This document shows, piece by piece, positions 9,709 to 18,490 of a stretch of 64,000 bases of DNA; positions within the stretch are counted from its first letter, which is position 1, and each line of letters begins with the position of its first letter. Both the position numbers and the translations under genes were made by a program. The notes under the pieces were generated by a model. That model did not search any database. It had not been told where the DNA came from and saw nothing but the letters and a program-made list of their open reading frames with translations. The DNA is from Acholeplasma sp. OttesenSCG-928-E16 (GTDB lineage: Bacteria > Bacillota_I > Bacilli_A > Acholeplasmatales > Acholeplasmataceae). The stretch lies in NCBI GenBank assembly GCA_030266845.1, contig JAJDIT010000002.1, forward strand, positions 1-64,000, read 5' to 3'.

Positions 9709-11009
9709 TATTCCGCCTCCTCAACTATAGGATTCTTTTTTATTTGTACCTTTTCAATAACATTTCCATCATAACTAAGAACCTTAAAATTGTATCCATT
9801 ATAATCGAAACAGACATCTTCATTTTCCTCAGGAATATGGTTTATTTGTCCTAAAATAAAACCACTAACCGTATCATATTCTTCCTTTGGTAAGCCAATT
9901 TTTAGTTCTTCTTCGATATCATCGATGTTAGCTAAGCCGTCAACTAAAAATAAGTTTTCTTCAACTTGTTCAATTTCCTCTTTGACATCGTCATATTCAT
10001 CAAAAATATTACCAAGAACTTCTTCAATTAAATCTTCCATGGTTACGATGCCAGAGGTTCCACCGTATTCATCAATCACGATTGCAATATGGTTTTTATC
10101 CTTTTGCATTTCATTAAAGAGCTCTCTTGTATTTTTGGTTTCTGGAACAAAATGAGGTTTTCTAATTATCTTCATTAAATCAAACTTAATTTCTTTCTTT
10201 CCTAAAAAGCGAAATAAGTCCTTAGAATTAAGGGTTCCAATGATATGATCAATACTCTCCTCGTAAACTGGATATCTTGTATATTTTTCATTTGTTATAT
10301 AGTCAAATATTTCTTCTTTTGACCACCTTTTGTTGATTCCAGAAATATCAGTTCTATGGGTCATTATTTTTGAAATCTCAGTGTCATCAAATTCAAAAAC
10401 ATTTTGAATCATCTTACTTTCTGATGAGTCAATACCTCCTTTTTTACTAGAGGTAGCCACTAACAATCTAATATCTTCTTCTGAAATGTTTCTATCATCA
10501 CCATGCTCATTAATTCCAAGTGGCTTTGTGATTAAATTAGCAGATGCTGTTAAAAGCCACACAAATGGCCTTGTTAATATGGATATAACATTTAAAAAAC
10601 CTGATATTGAATAGGCTATTTTCTTAGGATATTTCATTGCGATTCGCTTAGGAACTAACTCTCCTAAGACAACTTGAAAGTATGTTAATACTAATGTAAC
10701 TAATACGACAAATAGTAATCGAAGATCTATAACTTCAGGAAATCTAAGAACTAACCAATCAGCGATCGAATTAGCACCAACTGCACCATTTAAAAAACCA
10801 AACAGGGTAATTCCTATTTGAATTGCTGATAAAAACTTTGTTGGGTTATTTATCAGTTTTAATACTCTTTTAGCAGCTTTTTTACCGTTATTTGCGTCTA
10901 CTTCTACTTGAGCTTTATTTACAGATACTAAAGCCATCTCGCAGGAAGCAAAAACACCATTTAAAATAATGAGTACTATGATTATGACGATTGACCATCC
11001 TATATTCAT
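9708..11009 (-). CDS. CNNM/CorC-family membrane protein, copy 2
   Basis: Paralogue of the following gene, 433 residues with the same order: DUF21 membrane domain (NGVFASCEMALVSVNKAQVE at the start), CBS pair ending GGTSGIVTMEDLIEEVLGNIFDE, and a CorC_HlyC domain ending KVQIKKNP. Likely Mg2+ exporter or metal-efflux component at the membrane. It starts at ATG 11009 behind TTGGAGG (11023-11017). It is preceded by an ~80-base structured leader containing a small ORF whose TGA overlaps this ATG. It is divergent from the Mn2+-riboswitch ATPase, so the locus looks devoted to divalent-cation homeostasis. Confidence 0.92.
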   Translation of the reverse strand: MNIGWSIVIIIVLIILNGVFASCEMALVSVNKAQVEVDANNGKKAAKRVLKLINNPTKFLSAIQIGITLFGFLNGAVGANSIADWLVLRFPEVIDLRLLFVVLVTLVLTYFQVVLGELVPKRIAMKYPKKIAYSISGFLNVISILTRPFVWLLTASANLITKPLGINEHGDDRNISEEDIRLLVATSSKKGGIDSSESKMIQNVFEFDDTEISKIMTHRTDISGINKRWSKEEIFDYITNEKYTRYPVYEESIDHIIGTLNSKDLFRFLGKKEIKFDLMKIIRKPHFVPETKNTRELFNEMQKDKNHIAIVIDEYGGTSGIVTMEDLIEEVLGNIFDEYDDVKEEIEQVEENLFLVDGLANIDDIEEELKIGLPKEEYDTVSGFILGQINHIPEENEDVCFDYNGYNFKVLSYDGNVIEKVQIKKNPIVEEAE

Positions 11010-11089
11010 AATCGTTCCTCCAATTGTAAGCTACCCGAATGACTCAGGTCTTCTGGGACTCTGCTACTACAACTACTGCCATCTTCCAT
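11006..11089 (-). CDS. Possible 27-codon leader peptide ORF upstream of the CNNM operon
   Basis: An ATG at 11089 opens 27 codons reading MEDGSSCSSRVPEDLSHSG and then SLQLEERL, and ends in TGA that overlaps the CNNM start as ATGA. An AAAAAGGAG lies about 14 bases upstream of the ATG, farther than ideal; an in-frame GTG at 11104 sits too close to it. The peptide is Ser- and Glu-rich, with no resemblance I know. ATGA coupling suggests that its translation could set expression of the exporter, like mgtL-type leaders. Equally, the open frame may be a by-product of a structured RNA. No homology was testable. Confidence 0.3.
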   Translation of the reverse strand: MEDGSSCSSRVPEDLSHSGSLQLEERL

Positions 11090-11112
11090 TTCTAATGCAC
11101 ACACTCCTTTTT
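11010..11112 (-). promoter_or_regulatory. Structured leader of the CNNM operon, possible cis-regulatory RNA
   Basis: Read on the minus strand, an 8-bp helix can form between AGTTGTAG (11074-11067) and the CTTACAATT block (11030-11022), whose end runs into the TTGGAGG ribosome site. It encloses a hairpin ACCTGA/TCGGGT (within 11049-11033). Occlusion of the ribosome site by a ligand- or translation-dependent helix is therefore possible. It matches none of the M-box, yybP-ykoY or czcD consensus sequences I know. Confidence 0.4.
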
Positions 11113-11185
11113 ATCAATATAAACAATAATATACGATATTTTACAATGTTTATGTGATTTTGTCAATTTAATGGACCCTTTCCGA

Positions 11186-11213
11186 TTGAAAAACCCTTTA
11201 ATTATGGTATAAT
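11186..11213 (+). promoter_or_regulatory. Promoter of the Mn2+-riboswitch ATPase transcript
   Basis: TTGAAA (11186-11191), 16-base spacer, TATAAT (11208-11213). Transcription would start at about 11219-11221, exactly at the 5' strand of riboswitch helix P1. Confidence 0.8.
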
Positions 11214-11218
11214 TACAC

Positions 11219-11339
11219 ATGAAGGGGAGTAGTTAGTCCTAAATTGATCGTCAATACGGTGTAACACCCGGTCAATTTCAAGAATATCTTGTATAACGAG
11301 ACCTTCAAGGCAGATATATGTCTTGGGGTTTTTATTTTT
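11219..11339 (+). promoter_or_regulatory. yybP-ykoY manganese riboswitch with intrinsic terminator
   Basis: The conserved GGGGAGTAG block (11224-11232) and CGAGACCTT block (11298-11305) are diagnostic of the yybP-ykoY class, which binds Mn2+. P1 pairs GAAGG (11221-11225) with CCTTC (11302-11306). The same CCTTC region is the base of a terminator hairpin, 11303-11312 with 11319-11328, loop GATATA, followed by TTTTTATTTTT (11329-11339). P1 and the terminator are mutually exclusive, so Mn2+ binding should stabilise P1 and turn the ATPase gene on. Confidence 0.93.
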
Positions 11340-11354
11340 GTGAAAGGAGACAAA

Positions 11355-14159
11355 ATGGAAACGGAAGAAAAAGTAATTTTGAAAAAAGCATTCTATGCAA
11401 AAAGTAATGAGGAAATTAAAGAGGAGCTAGATAGTAACTTAGAAATTGGGTTAAATGATGATGAGGTCAAAGCTAGACAAGAAAAAGATGGTTTTAATGA
11501 GCTTGAAGAAGGAAAGAAAAAACCAATTTTTATCAAGTTTTTGGAACAATTCAAAGATTTCATGGTTATTGTCTTAATTGGTGCCGCTATTTTATCATTA
11601 GTATTAGCAATTATTGATCAAATCAATTATGGACATGGTGATTTTATTGATCCTATCTTAATTATTGCTATTGTCATAATAAATGCAATATTGGGCGTTG
11701 CCCAAGAGGCAAAAGCAGAGAAGGCGATCGATTCAATTAAAAAATTGTCATCTCCACATGCTAAAGTAATAAGAAATGGCAAGGATATTGTCATTGATGT
11801 TAAAGATATTGTTATCGGAGATATAGTGGTTTTAGAGGCAGGAGATTATGTCCCAGCTGATCTAAGGATTATTGAATCCCATAACTTAAAAATTGAGGAA
11901 GCAGCCTTAACTGGTGAAGCTGTCCCAGTCGATAAGATATCGCTGCCACTTGAAGATAAGGAAATACCTCTAGGTGATCGCATTAATCTTGGCTTCATGA
12001 GCACTGTTGTCACTTATGGAAGAGGCAAGGGAATAGTCACTAGTATTGGCATGGATACCGAAATCGGTAAGATTGCCACAATGCTACAGACTACAGAAAA
12101 CGATTCTACTCCTCTTCAAAAAAACATCTCCAAATTAGGTAAGACCTTAGCCTTCCTGTGCTTATTCATCGTTATTGTAATTTTCATTATTAGGCTAATT
12201 GCAGCTGGTATCGTTGATGGATGGGTAAATATCAATCAAGAAACTTGGCTTGGAGCTATTATGACTTCTGTCTCTTTGGCAGTTGCCGCTATTCCAGAAG
12301 GCTTACCAGCAATTATTACAATAGTATTAGCGATTGGGATGCAAAATCTTGTTAAGAAAAAGGCTATTGTTAGAACATTGCCTGCCGTTGAAACGTTAGG
12401 TTCTACCTCAGTTATTTGTTCTGACAAGACCGGAACATTAACCCAAAACTTAATGACCGTAGAACAGCTTTATGTCGATGGAACAATCTATAAGGTAAAG
12501 GAAATTGACAAACATTCAGATAATATTAATAAGCTCACTTTATATGGAGTACTATGTAACGATACAAAGGTTAACAAAGAAAATGATGTTTATCTAAAAA
12601 TAGGAGATCCAACTGAAATAGCTTTTATCGATTTAGCGATTGCCCTAAAGGAAAATCCAATTAAGCTATTTGCAGATAACAAGCGGATTTTTGAACTTCC
12701 ATTTGACTCTGAAAGAAAATTGATGACCACAGTTCATGAATTTAATGGAAAAAGATATGCAATTATCAAAGGGGCTCCAGATGTAATGTTCAAAAGAGCA
12801 ACATCATTTGATAATGATGGAAAAATAATAAAGACAGCTAATTTTGAAAGCTTTGAAAATGCCAATAACATGATGGCAGACGATGCAATGAGAGTTCTTG
12901 CGGTTGGATATAAAGAGCTTGATGATGCCATTGCACTGGATAAATTAGATCAAGATACATTAGAGCATGACATCACTCTCCTAGGCTTAGTTGGAATGAT
13001 AGACCCGGCTCGCCCTGAGGTATTTGATGCAGTTAAGTTATGTAAAAAGGCCGGTATTACGACTATCATGATTACTGGAGACCACAAAAATACTGCAGTT
13101 GCGATAGCAAGACAACTTGGAATCCTTAACGAAAACGACTTAGCTATTACAGGAGCTGAATTAGATAAGATGAGCGATGCGGATTTCAACGAGAAGCTTT
13201 CCTCAATAAAAGTATATGCAAGGGTTTCCCCAGAAAACAAGGTAAGAATCGTTGAAGCGTGGAGAAAGACTGAAGTCATTGTTGCAATGACAGGTGATGG
13301 TGTAAATGATGCTCCTTCTATTAAAAAGGCAGATATTGGAATTGCAATGGGAATCACCGGGACTGAGGTTGCTAAGGGTGCTGCTGATATGATTTTAACC
13401 GATGATAATTTTGCAACTATCGTTGGTGCTGTTGAAGAAGGAAGAACAATCTTTTCCAATATCAAGAAGGCAATTCAATTTTTATTATCTTGTAATATTG
13501 GTGAGATATTAACGATTCTAATTGGAACGATTCTTGCAATATCCTTATGGCAGTATCCAAATTTGAACATTCTTACTTCTGTACAATTGTTATGGGTGAA
13601 TTTGGTGACCGATTCACTTATGGGAATAGCTCTTGGGATGGATCCTAAAGAAGATGATGTTATGGATCAAAAACCAAGAGATACAAGAAAATCAATTTTT
13701 GCTGGCGGTATGGGTAAAAACATAATTTGGCAAGGTATCATGATGGGGTTAATATCCATTAGTACTTATATTATCGGCTATTATTATTCCTTAAATATTC
13801 ACCATGTAACTGAAATACAAGCTCACGGTGAAGCTCAAGTAATGACCTTCATGGTTTTGGCATTAACCCAATTGTTTCATGCATTCAACCTTAGAAGCCA
13901 AACCGCTTCGATATTCAGCATTAAACCAAACAAGATGCTTGTTGGAGCATTTGTAATCAGTTTTGCATTACAGCTAGCCGTCGTGCTAGTTCCTGGTATC
14001 CAAAATGCTTTTGTTGCCGAGGGCACAGGACATAATGGTTTAGCGATGCCTGATGGATTGGAATGGCTCATCATTGCTGGAATGTCAATAGTTCCTGTTG
14101 TTGTTTTAGAAATAGTTAAAATATTTAGAAGAAGAAATCTAAAAAGAAATACACTTTAA
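11355..14159 (+). CDS. P2A-type cation-transporting ATPase (likely Mn2+/Ca2+ efflux)
   Basis: ATP-driven cation exporter in the plasma membrane. The start at ATG 11355 follows AAAGGAG and the riboswitch terminator; an upstream in-frame ATG at 11289 lies inside the aptamer and is rejected. The 934 residues show the N-terminal cation ATPase domain, actuator TGEAV, PEGLPAI in TM4, the phosphorylation site D357 (CSDKTGTLTQN), MITGDHKNTA, TGDGVNDAPS, and the TM6 QLLWVNLVTDS stretch. PEGLP and VNLVTD place it with SERCA-like pumps. The Mn2+ riboswitch suggests that Mn2+ is the relevant substrate, as for similar ATPases in streptococci and lactococci. The actual specificity (Mn2+ versus Ca2+) is inferred. 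Confidence 0.93.
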   Translation: METEEKVILKKAFYAKSNEEIKEELDSNLEIGLNDDEVKARQEKDGFNELEEGKKKPIFIKFLEQFKDFMVIVLIGAAILSLVLAIIDQINYGHGDFIDPILIIAIVIINAILGVAQEAKAEKAIDSIKKLSSPHAKVIRNGKDIVIDVKDIVIGDIVVLEAGDYVPADLRIIESHNLKIEEAALTGEAVPVDKISLPLEDKEIPLGDRINLGFMSTVVTYGRGKGIVTSIGMDTEIGKIATMLQTTENDSTPLQKNISKLGKTLAFLCLFIVIVIFIIRLIAAGIVDGWVNINQETWLGAIMTSVSLAVAAIPEGLPAIITIVLAIGMQNLVKKKAIVRTLPAVETLGSTSVICSDKTGTLTQNLMTVEQLYVDGTIYKVKEIDKHSDNINKLTLYGVLCNDTKVNKENDVYLKIGDPTEIAFIDLAIALKENPIKLFADNKRIFELPFDSERKLMTTVHEFNGKRYAIIKGAPDVMFKRATSFDNDGKIIKTANFESFENANNMMADDAMRVLAVGYKELDDAIALDKLDQDTLEHDITLLGLVGMIDPARPEVFDAVKLCKKAGITTIMITGDHKNTAVAIARQLGILNENDLAITGAELDKMSDADFNEKLSSIKVYARVSPENKVRIVEAWRKTEVIVAMTGDGVNDAPSIKKADIGIAMGITGTEVAKGAADMILTDDNFATIVGAVEEGRTIFSNIKKAIQFLLSCNIGEILTILIGTILAISLWQYPNLNILTSVQLLWVNLVTDSLMGIALGMDPKEDDVMDQKPRDTRKSIFAGGMGKNIIWQGIMMGLISISTYIIGYYYSLNIHHVTEIQAHGEAQVMTFMVLALTQLFHAFNLRSQTASIFSIKPNKMLVGAFVISFALQLAVVLVPGIQNAFVAEGTGHNGLAMPDGLEWLIIAGMSIVPVVVLEIVKIFRRRNLKRNTL

Positions 14160-14180
14160 TTGAATATTTTATAAAAGAAA

Positions 14181-14210
14181 ACCACTCCGATTCGGAGTGG
14201 TTTTTATTTG
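14181..14210. terminator. Terminator shared by the ATPase gene and rnpB
   Basis: ACCACTCCG (14181-14189), loop ATT, CGGAGTGGT (14193-14201), flanked by A-rich and T-rich tracts on either side. It lies between the plus-strand ATPase stop and the minus-strand rnpB 3' end and should act in both directions. Confidence 0.9.
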
Positions 14211-14551
14211 TTGATGTGCATAAGCCATGTTCTGTTCTCAAATAAATTTGAGTATGATCATTTATCTCTACATTAGTAGCAAGAAGATAGCTTCATTTCG
14301 CTTCTTCTCGTGCCCCTACCATAATTTGGGTTGCTAGCTTGCGGAGTTTACCGCGTTTCACTGTTATCTTTCGATAACACTCGTCTCTGTGGCACTTTAT
14401 ATCCTAGTCCATCATTAAGAAGGCTTTTGGATGTCGTCACCTAGGTGCCCTAAGTTATTGTTTCCTTAGGCACAAACACTACATTCATCTCAGAATGTGC
14501 TAGCATGGACTTTCCTAACCTCATTAAAAGGCTCGATCATCTTCCATCAAC
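14210..14551 (-). ncRNA. rnpB: RNase P RNA, class B (Firmicutes type)
   Basis: Catalytic RNA of RNase P, which removes 5' leaders of tRNA precursors. Read on the minus strand it has the conserved GAGG...AGGAAAGTCCATGCT block, CCACAGAGACGAG, GTGAAACGCGGTAAACTCC, AACCCAAATT, GGTAGGGG and the 3' AGAACATGGCTTA. The ends are set by P1, GTTGATG (14551-14545) with CATCAAC (14216-14210), giving about 342 nt. CATGGCTTA near the 3' end and the general layout match class B (B. subtilis type). It sits between pnp and the ATPase terminator and has its own promoter. Confidence 0.96.
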
Positions 14552-14559
14552 GTGAATTA

Positions 14560-14588
14560 ATTATAACATAATCCAAAATATTAGTCAT
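14560..14588 (-). promoter_or_regulatory. rnpB promoter
   Basis: Minus strand: ATGACT (14588-14583), 17-base spacer, TATAAT (14565-14560). The start point falls a few bases before the P1 strand of rnpB. The promoter lies directly downstream of the pnp stop. Confidence 0.65.
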
Positions 14589-14594
14589 TAAAAA

Positions 14595-16724
14595 CTATTT
14601 AGTAAGAGCGTCTTTTCTTGATAAGTTTACTCTTCCTTTATCATCAATACCGATGCACTTAACCAATATTTGATCGCCTATATTGACGACATCTTCTACT
14701 TTTTCGACTCTTTCCTTAGCTAGTTTAGAAATATGAACCATTCCATCAGTACCAGGCCACAATTCTACAAAAGCACCCGCCGGAATTATTCTTACAACTT
14801 TTCCTTCATAAATTTTGCCAACTTCAACATCTCTAGTTAAGTCTTCAATTGCTTTAACAGTGCTTTCAATCCATTTAGTTTCCATATGCATGATAAATAC
14901 ACGTCCGTCTTGCTCTATATCGATTTTAACATTGTCATTATCTTCAATAATTTGAGTAATGGTTTTTCCGCCTGATCCAATAACGTCTCTGATTTTATCT
15001 GGATTGATTCTAATTATTCTAACTTTTGGTGCATATGGTGATAAATCAGGGGCAATATTAGGAATTGTTTGCAACATGTGGTTTAATATTTCTTCACGAG
15101 CTTTTTTAGCTTGATGCAATGCTTCTCTAAAGATTTCTTCTGTTATTCCAGTTATCTTGATATCCATTTGAAGCGCTGTGATTCCCTTATAAGAACCAGC
15201 AACTTTAAAGTCCATGTCTCCCTCGTGGTCTTCCATTCCTTGAATGTCTGTTAGGATAGTATAGTCTTTACCTTCCATGATCAATCCCATCGCAATTCCA
15301 GCTACTGGAGCTTTAATTGGAACTCCTGCATTCATTAATGCCATCGTTCCCGCACAAATTGTAGCTTGACTTGATGAACCATTTGATTCTAGAATCTCTG
15401 ATACTATTCTTACAGTGTATGGAAATTCTTCTTCAGAAGGCATTACTTGCAGCAATGCTCTTTCACCTAAGGCTCCATGTCCAACTTCTCTTCTTCCAGG
15501 GTTTCCATATCTTCCAGTTTCGCCTACTGAATATTGTGGGAAGTTATAATGCAACATGAAACGTTTCGTATCATCCAACCCAAGGCCATCGATGATTTGG
15601 TTTTCTCCTAGGGCTCCAAGGGTAACAACTCCAAGAGCTTGCGTTTGGCCTCTTGTAAAAAGCGCTGAACCATGAGTTCTTGGAAGTAATCCAACTCTTG
15701 ATGATAGCGGTCTAATTTCATCAACCTTACGACCATCAGGTCTAATTTTATCTTTAGTGATTAAGCGGCGCATTTCATGACGAACGATATCGTTTAATGC
15801 TGTTGAAACTTGTTTCAAATAAAGTTTTTGAGCATCATAATCAAAGACTTCAACACCACCTAGTACCTTTGTAAACGCTCTATCTTTGAAGTGTTCAATC
15901 GCATCTTCATTAATTTCATCAATTTTAGCGTATCTTTCAAGTTTTTCATGAATTGAAACAGCTTTAATCAATCGGTCCTTTGCATATGCTTCAACTTCTT
16001 TTAATACTGAAGGTTCAACTTCAAATAGATTCACCTTTGCCTTAGGAACTCCAACTTCTTTAACAATGTCTTCTTGAAATTTAACCAATTTTTTGATTTC
16101 TTGATGTCCAAACATTAAGGCTTCAAGCATATCATCTTCTGTGACCTCTTTTGCGCCGGCCTCAACCATATTCAATGCCTTTTTACTACCAGCAACTGTT
16201 AACTCAATGTCTGATAATTCGGATTGTTCAGGAGTTGGGTTAATAATTAGTTTGCCATCAACACGTCCAACGTTGACACCTGCGATTGGTCCCAAAAATG
16301 GAATGTCTGAAATCGATAAAACTAGCGATGACCCTAGCATTGCTGCCATCTCAGATGTGCAATTTGGATCACTGCTAAGGACGGTGTTTATAATTTGAAC
16401 TTCATTGCCAAATCCATCAGCGAACATCGGTCTAATAGGTCGGTCTATCAGCCTAGAAGTAAGTGTCTCATGTTCGGAAGGTCTTCCTTCTCTTCTTAAA
16501 AATCCTCCAGGGATTTTTCCTGCAGCGTATAGTTTTTCTTGATATAAAACCATTAAAGGGAAAAAATCTTGAACAGTTTCTGTTTCCTTAGAAACAACAA
16601 CTGATAAAACGACAGTTTCTCCATAAGTTACTAATGCTGAAGCATCTGCTTGCTTAGCAACTTCTCCAATCTCTACTCTTAGTGGTCTACCACCCCAAAT
16701 AGTTTCAAAAATCTTTTTTTCCAT
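14595..16724 (-). CDS. pnp: Polyribonucleotide nucleotidyltransferase (PNPase)
   Basis: Phosphorolytic 3'-to-5' exoribonuclease in RNA turnover and the degradosome-like complex. The 709 residues include two RNase PH domains (first from [15 protein letters not shown]; second with [25 protein letters not shown]), the phosphate/active-site region around [12 protein letters not shown] and GIAMGLI, a KH domain ([13 protein letters not shown]) and a C-terminal S1 domain ([22 protein letters not shown]). Complete. Transcribed after rpsO, from which it is separated by an intrinsic terminator; rpsO-pnp linkage is conserved in bacteria. Confidence 0.97.
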   Translation of the reverse strand: MEKKIFETIWGGRPLRVEIGEVAKQADASALVTYGETVVLSVVVSKETETVQDFFPLMVLYQEKLYAAGKIPGGFLRREGRPSEHETLTSRLIDRPIRPMFADGFGNEVQIINTVLSSDPNCTSEMAAMLGSSLVLSISDIPFLGPIAGVNVGRVDGKLIINPTPEQSELSDIELTVAGSKKALNMVEAGAKEVTEDDMLEALMFGHQEIKKLVKFQEDIVKEVGVPKAKVNLFEVEPSVLKEVEAYAKDRLIKAVSIHEKLERYAKIDEINEDAIEHFKDRAFTKVLGGVEVFDYDAQKLYLKQVSTALNDIVRHEMRRLITKDKIRPDGRKVDEIRPLSSRVGLLPRTHGSALFTRGQTQALGVVTLGALGENQIIDGLGLDDTKRFMLHYNFPQYSVGETGRYGNPGRREVGHGALGERALLQVMPSEEEFPYTVRIVSEILESNGSSSQATICAGTMALMNAGVPIKAPVAGIAMGLIMEGKDYTILTDIQGMEDHEGDMDFKVAGSYKGITALQMDIKITGITEEIFREALHQAKKAREEILNHMLQTIPNIAPDLSPYAPKVRIIRINPDKIRDVIGSGGKTITQIIEDNDNVKIDIEQDGRVFIMHMETKWIESTVKAIEDLTRDVEVGKIYEGKVVRIIPAGAFVELWPGTDGMVHISKLAKERVEKVEDVVNIGDQILVKCIGIDDKGRVNLSRKDALTK

Positions 16725-16854
16725 TATATAAAAATCTCCTTCATTTTATATTTTTTTATATTTTTTCTTATACCTTATATATAATACCACATTTCTTTAT
16801 AATTATTAATAAATACAATAAAAAAGCTACTTCAAGAAATTGTATCTGAAATTA

Positions 16855-16881
16855 TAAAAAAAACCAGCTCATTGAGCTGGT
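16855..16881 (-). terminator. rpsO terminator
   Basis: Minus strand: ACCAGCTC (16881-16874 region) pairs with GAGCTGGT (16870-16863) around a 3-base loop, followed by a run of T. It begins 3 bases after the rpsO stop and would reduce read-through into pnp. Confidence 0.85.
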
Positions 16882-16883
16882 AA

Positions 16884-17153
16884 TTAACGACGTAATCCTA
16901 ATTTTTGGATAAGCGCTTGATATCTAGCGACATCATTTTCTCTTAAATACCTAAGTAAGCGTCTTCTATGCCCAATCTTCATATAAAGACCACGGCGAGA
17001 GTGAAAATCATGAGTATGTTCCTTTAAGTGTTCATTAAGGGTGTTAATTTCATGAGTTAGAATAGCGATTTGAACTTCTGGTGAACCAGTATCCTTATCA
17101 TCTAAACGATATTTAGCGATAATCGCTTGCTTTTGTTCCTTAGCTAGTGCCAT
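16884..17153 (-). CDS. rpsO: 30S ribosomal protein S15
   Basis: Binds 16S rRNA in the platform of the 30S subunit and nucleates its assembly. The 89 residues are the standard length and show the family's [37 protein letters not shown] and C-terminal [11 protein letters not shown] motifs. It has a ribosome site GAAAGGAG and a roughly 70-base leader that contains a short AT-rich inverted repeat near 17195, which could be relevant to autoregulation by S15 but is weak. Confidence 0.98.
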   Translation of the reverse strand: MALAKEQKQAIIAKYRLDDKDTGSPEVQIAILTHEINTLNEHLKEHTHDFHSRRGLYMKIGHRRRLLRYLRENDVARYQALIQKLGLRR

Positions 17154-17228
17154 ATTTTATCTCCTTTCTCGTATAACTGAAGACCATTTATCATGGCATA
17201 ATAAATATCCTCGTTATCGTCCTTTTTT

Positions 17229-17256
17229 ATTCTATCATAAATATAAAATTATGCAA
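17229..17256 (-). promoter_or_regulatory. rpsO promoter
   Basis: Minus strand: TTGCAT (17256-17251), 16-base spacer, TAGAAT (17234-17229), just downstream of the darA stop. Confidence 0.55.
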
Positions 17257-17258
17257 TA

Positions 17259-17582
17259 CTAAACTTTCAAAAATTGATCAACTGTAATAACGAAGATAGT
17301 TGCTCCACCAACTTGAACTTGAGTCGGAAGAGTCGAGACTGAGCCGTATTCAGAAATGATAGTATTTGGGACCACTTTTACTCTAGTCTTGCTGCCTCTT
17401 TCGATTATATCTAAAACATCTGGCACCTTATCATCGTTGACACCAAGTAAAAAGGTAGCATTTCTTGCTCTTAAGAATCCGCCAGTTGTGGCTAGCCTTG
17501 TTGCCGTGAATTTTTCCTTAATTAGCTCTTTTTGAACTCTATTTGCATCTTGATATGAAATAATTGCTACTATTAATTTCAT
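17259..17582 (-). CDS. darA: Cyclic-di-AMP receptor DarA/PstA (DUF970, YaaQ family)
   Basis: PII-like trimeric cytoplasmic protein that binds c-di-AMP; its downstream target is unknown in all species studied. The 107 residues contain the family signatures TRLATTGGFLRARNATFLLGV and VPDVLDIIERGSKTR, and the C-terminal QVQVGGATIFVI strand, with the large and small loops of the PII-like fold. Its ATG overlaps the ribF stop (4 bp). In Bacillus darA lies near tmk-holB, so this placement after ribF is different. It implies that the organism makes c-di-AMP. Confidence 0.9.
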   Translation of the reverse strand: MKLIVAIISYQDANRVQKELIKEKFTATRLATTGGFLRARNATFLLGVNDDKVPDVLDIIERGSKTRVKVVPNTIISEYGSVSTLPTQVQVGGATIFVITVDQFLKV

Positions 17583-18490
17583 TTATTCTCCTCCTTTATT
17601 AGTTTTAGACTTTTTCCTATCTCTTCTTTATTATTCCCTAATTCTAATATTAACTCTTCCTTATTAGAAAACTTTTTTTCACTTCTAATAAATGATACGA
17701 ATTCAATATCAGCGACATATCCATAGATATTTGCCTCAAAGTCAATAATGTGAACTTCCATTTTCTTGATGCTACTAAAATTTACAGTCGGATTATTTCC
17801 TATGTTAACCATCCCTAAGTACTTCTTTCCATCAACTTTGACGAAACAGGAATACACACCATTTTTGGGCAACAAATACTGCCCATAATCAATATTAGCT
17901 GTTTTAAAACCTAGCTTTCTACCTATTTGATTGCCCTTAATTACTTTTCCACTTATCATATAATATCTGCCCAGCATTTTTCTGGCCTTTTCAACTTGTC
18001 CAATTGAAATGATATCTCTAATGTAGCTAGATGAAACTCTTTCGTTTAGGTAGATTTCATATGGCAAAGTTATCACTTCAAATTCGCTAACTAAGTCCAA
18101 AACATTCCCGCTACCGTGTTTTGCAAAACTAAAATCTGCTCCTAGGATTATTCTTTTGACATTCAATTTTTTTAAAAAATTGATAAAATCACCCTTTGAT
18201 AAGTTTGCAAATTCTAAATCAAAGTCAATCAAGAAACAATAATCTAAATCAAATTCATTGAAAATGCTAGTTTTATCTAGGCATGTCGATAAATAATAGA
18301 AATCCTTTTTTCTAAAAAAGGTCATTGGATGAGGATCAAATGTCATCACAGCACTTTTTGTATCAGGATAGCTTCTAGCTGCCCTCAAAAGCTTTTGGTG
18401 ACCTAGATGAACTCCATCGAAATTTCCAATTGCAATTGTTAGTTTATCATTTGAAATTAATTCATTGTACTTGCCTTTAATTATTTTCAT
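17579..18490 (-). CDS. ribF: Bifunctional riboflavin kinase / FAD synthetase
   Basis: Converts riboflavin to FMN and then FAD. The 303 residues have an N-terminal nucleotidyltransferase domain with IGNFDGVHLGH (21-31) and a C-terminal flavokinase domain with GRKLGFKTANI and MVNIGNNPTV. Complete in both halves. It overlaps truB by 14 bp upstream and darA by 4 bp downstream; truB-ribF is a conserved bacterial pair. No FMN riboswitch is present, and no riboflavin-synthesis genes lie nearby, so riboflavin is probably imported. Confidence 0.95.
   Translation of the reverse strand: MKIIKGKYNELISNDKLTIAIGNFDGVHLGHQKLLRAARSYPDTKSAVMTFDPHPMTFFRKKDFYYLSTCLDKTSIFNEFDLDYCFLIDFDLEFANLSKGDFINFLKKLNVKRIILGADFSFAKHGSGNVLDLVSEFEVITLPYEIYLNERVSSSYIRDIISIGQVEKARKMLGRYYMISGKVIKGNQIGRKLGFKTANIDYGQYLLPKNGVYSCFVKVDGKKYLGMVNIGNNPTVNFSSIKKMEVHIIDFEANIYGYVADIEFVSFIRSEKKFSNKEELILELGNNKEEIGKSLKLIKEENK

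Noticed and set aside
11289-11354. ATPase start at ATG 11289
   Set aside because: That codon is inside the Mn2+ aptamer and before its terminator; the ATG at 11355 has a good ribosome site.
12950-13465. 171-codon open frame on the minus strand inside the cation ATPase gene
   Set aside because: It lies antisense within a fully conserved P-type ATPase coding region, has no ribosome site or family motifs, and its amino-acid pattern mirrors the plus-strand codons.
14210-14551. tmRNA or an unknown long ncRNA
   Set aside because: The conserved GAGGAAAGTCC, ACAGAGACGAG, GTGAAACGCGG and ACATGGCTTA blocks identify RNase P RNA class B.
17154-17228. S15 autoregulatory leader in front of rpsO
   Set aside because: Only a weak AT-rich inverted repeat (near 17195) is visible, not enough to assign a known S15 leader class.
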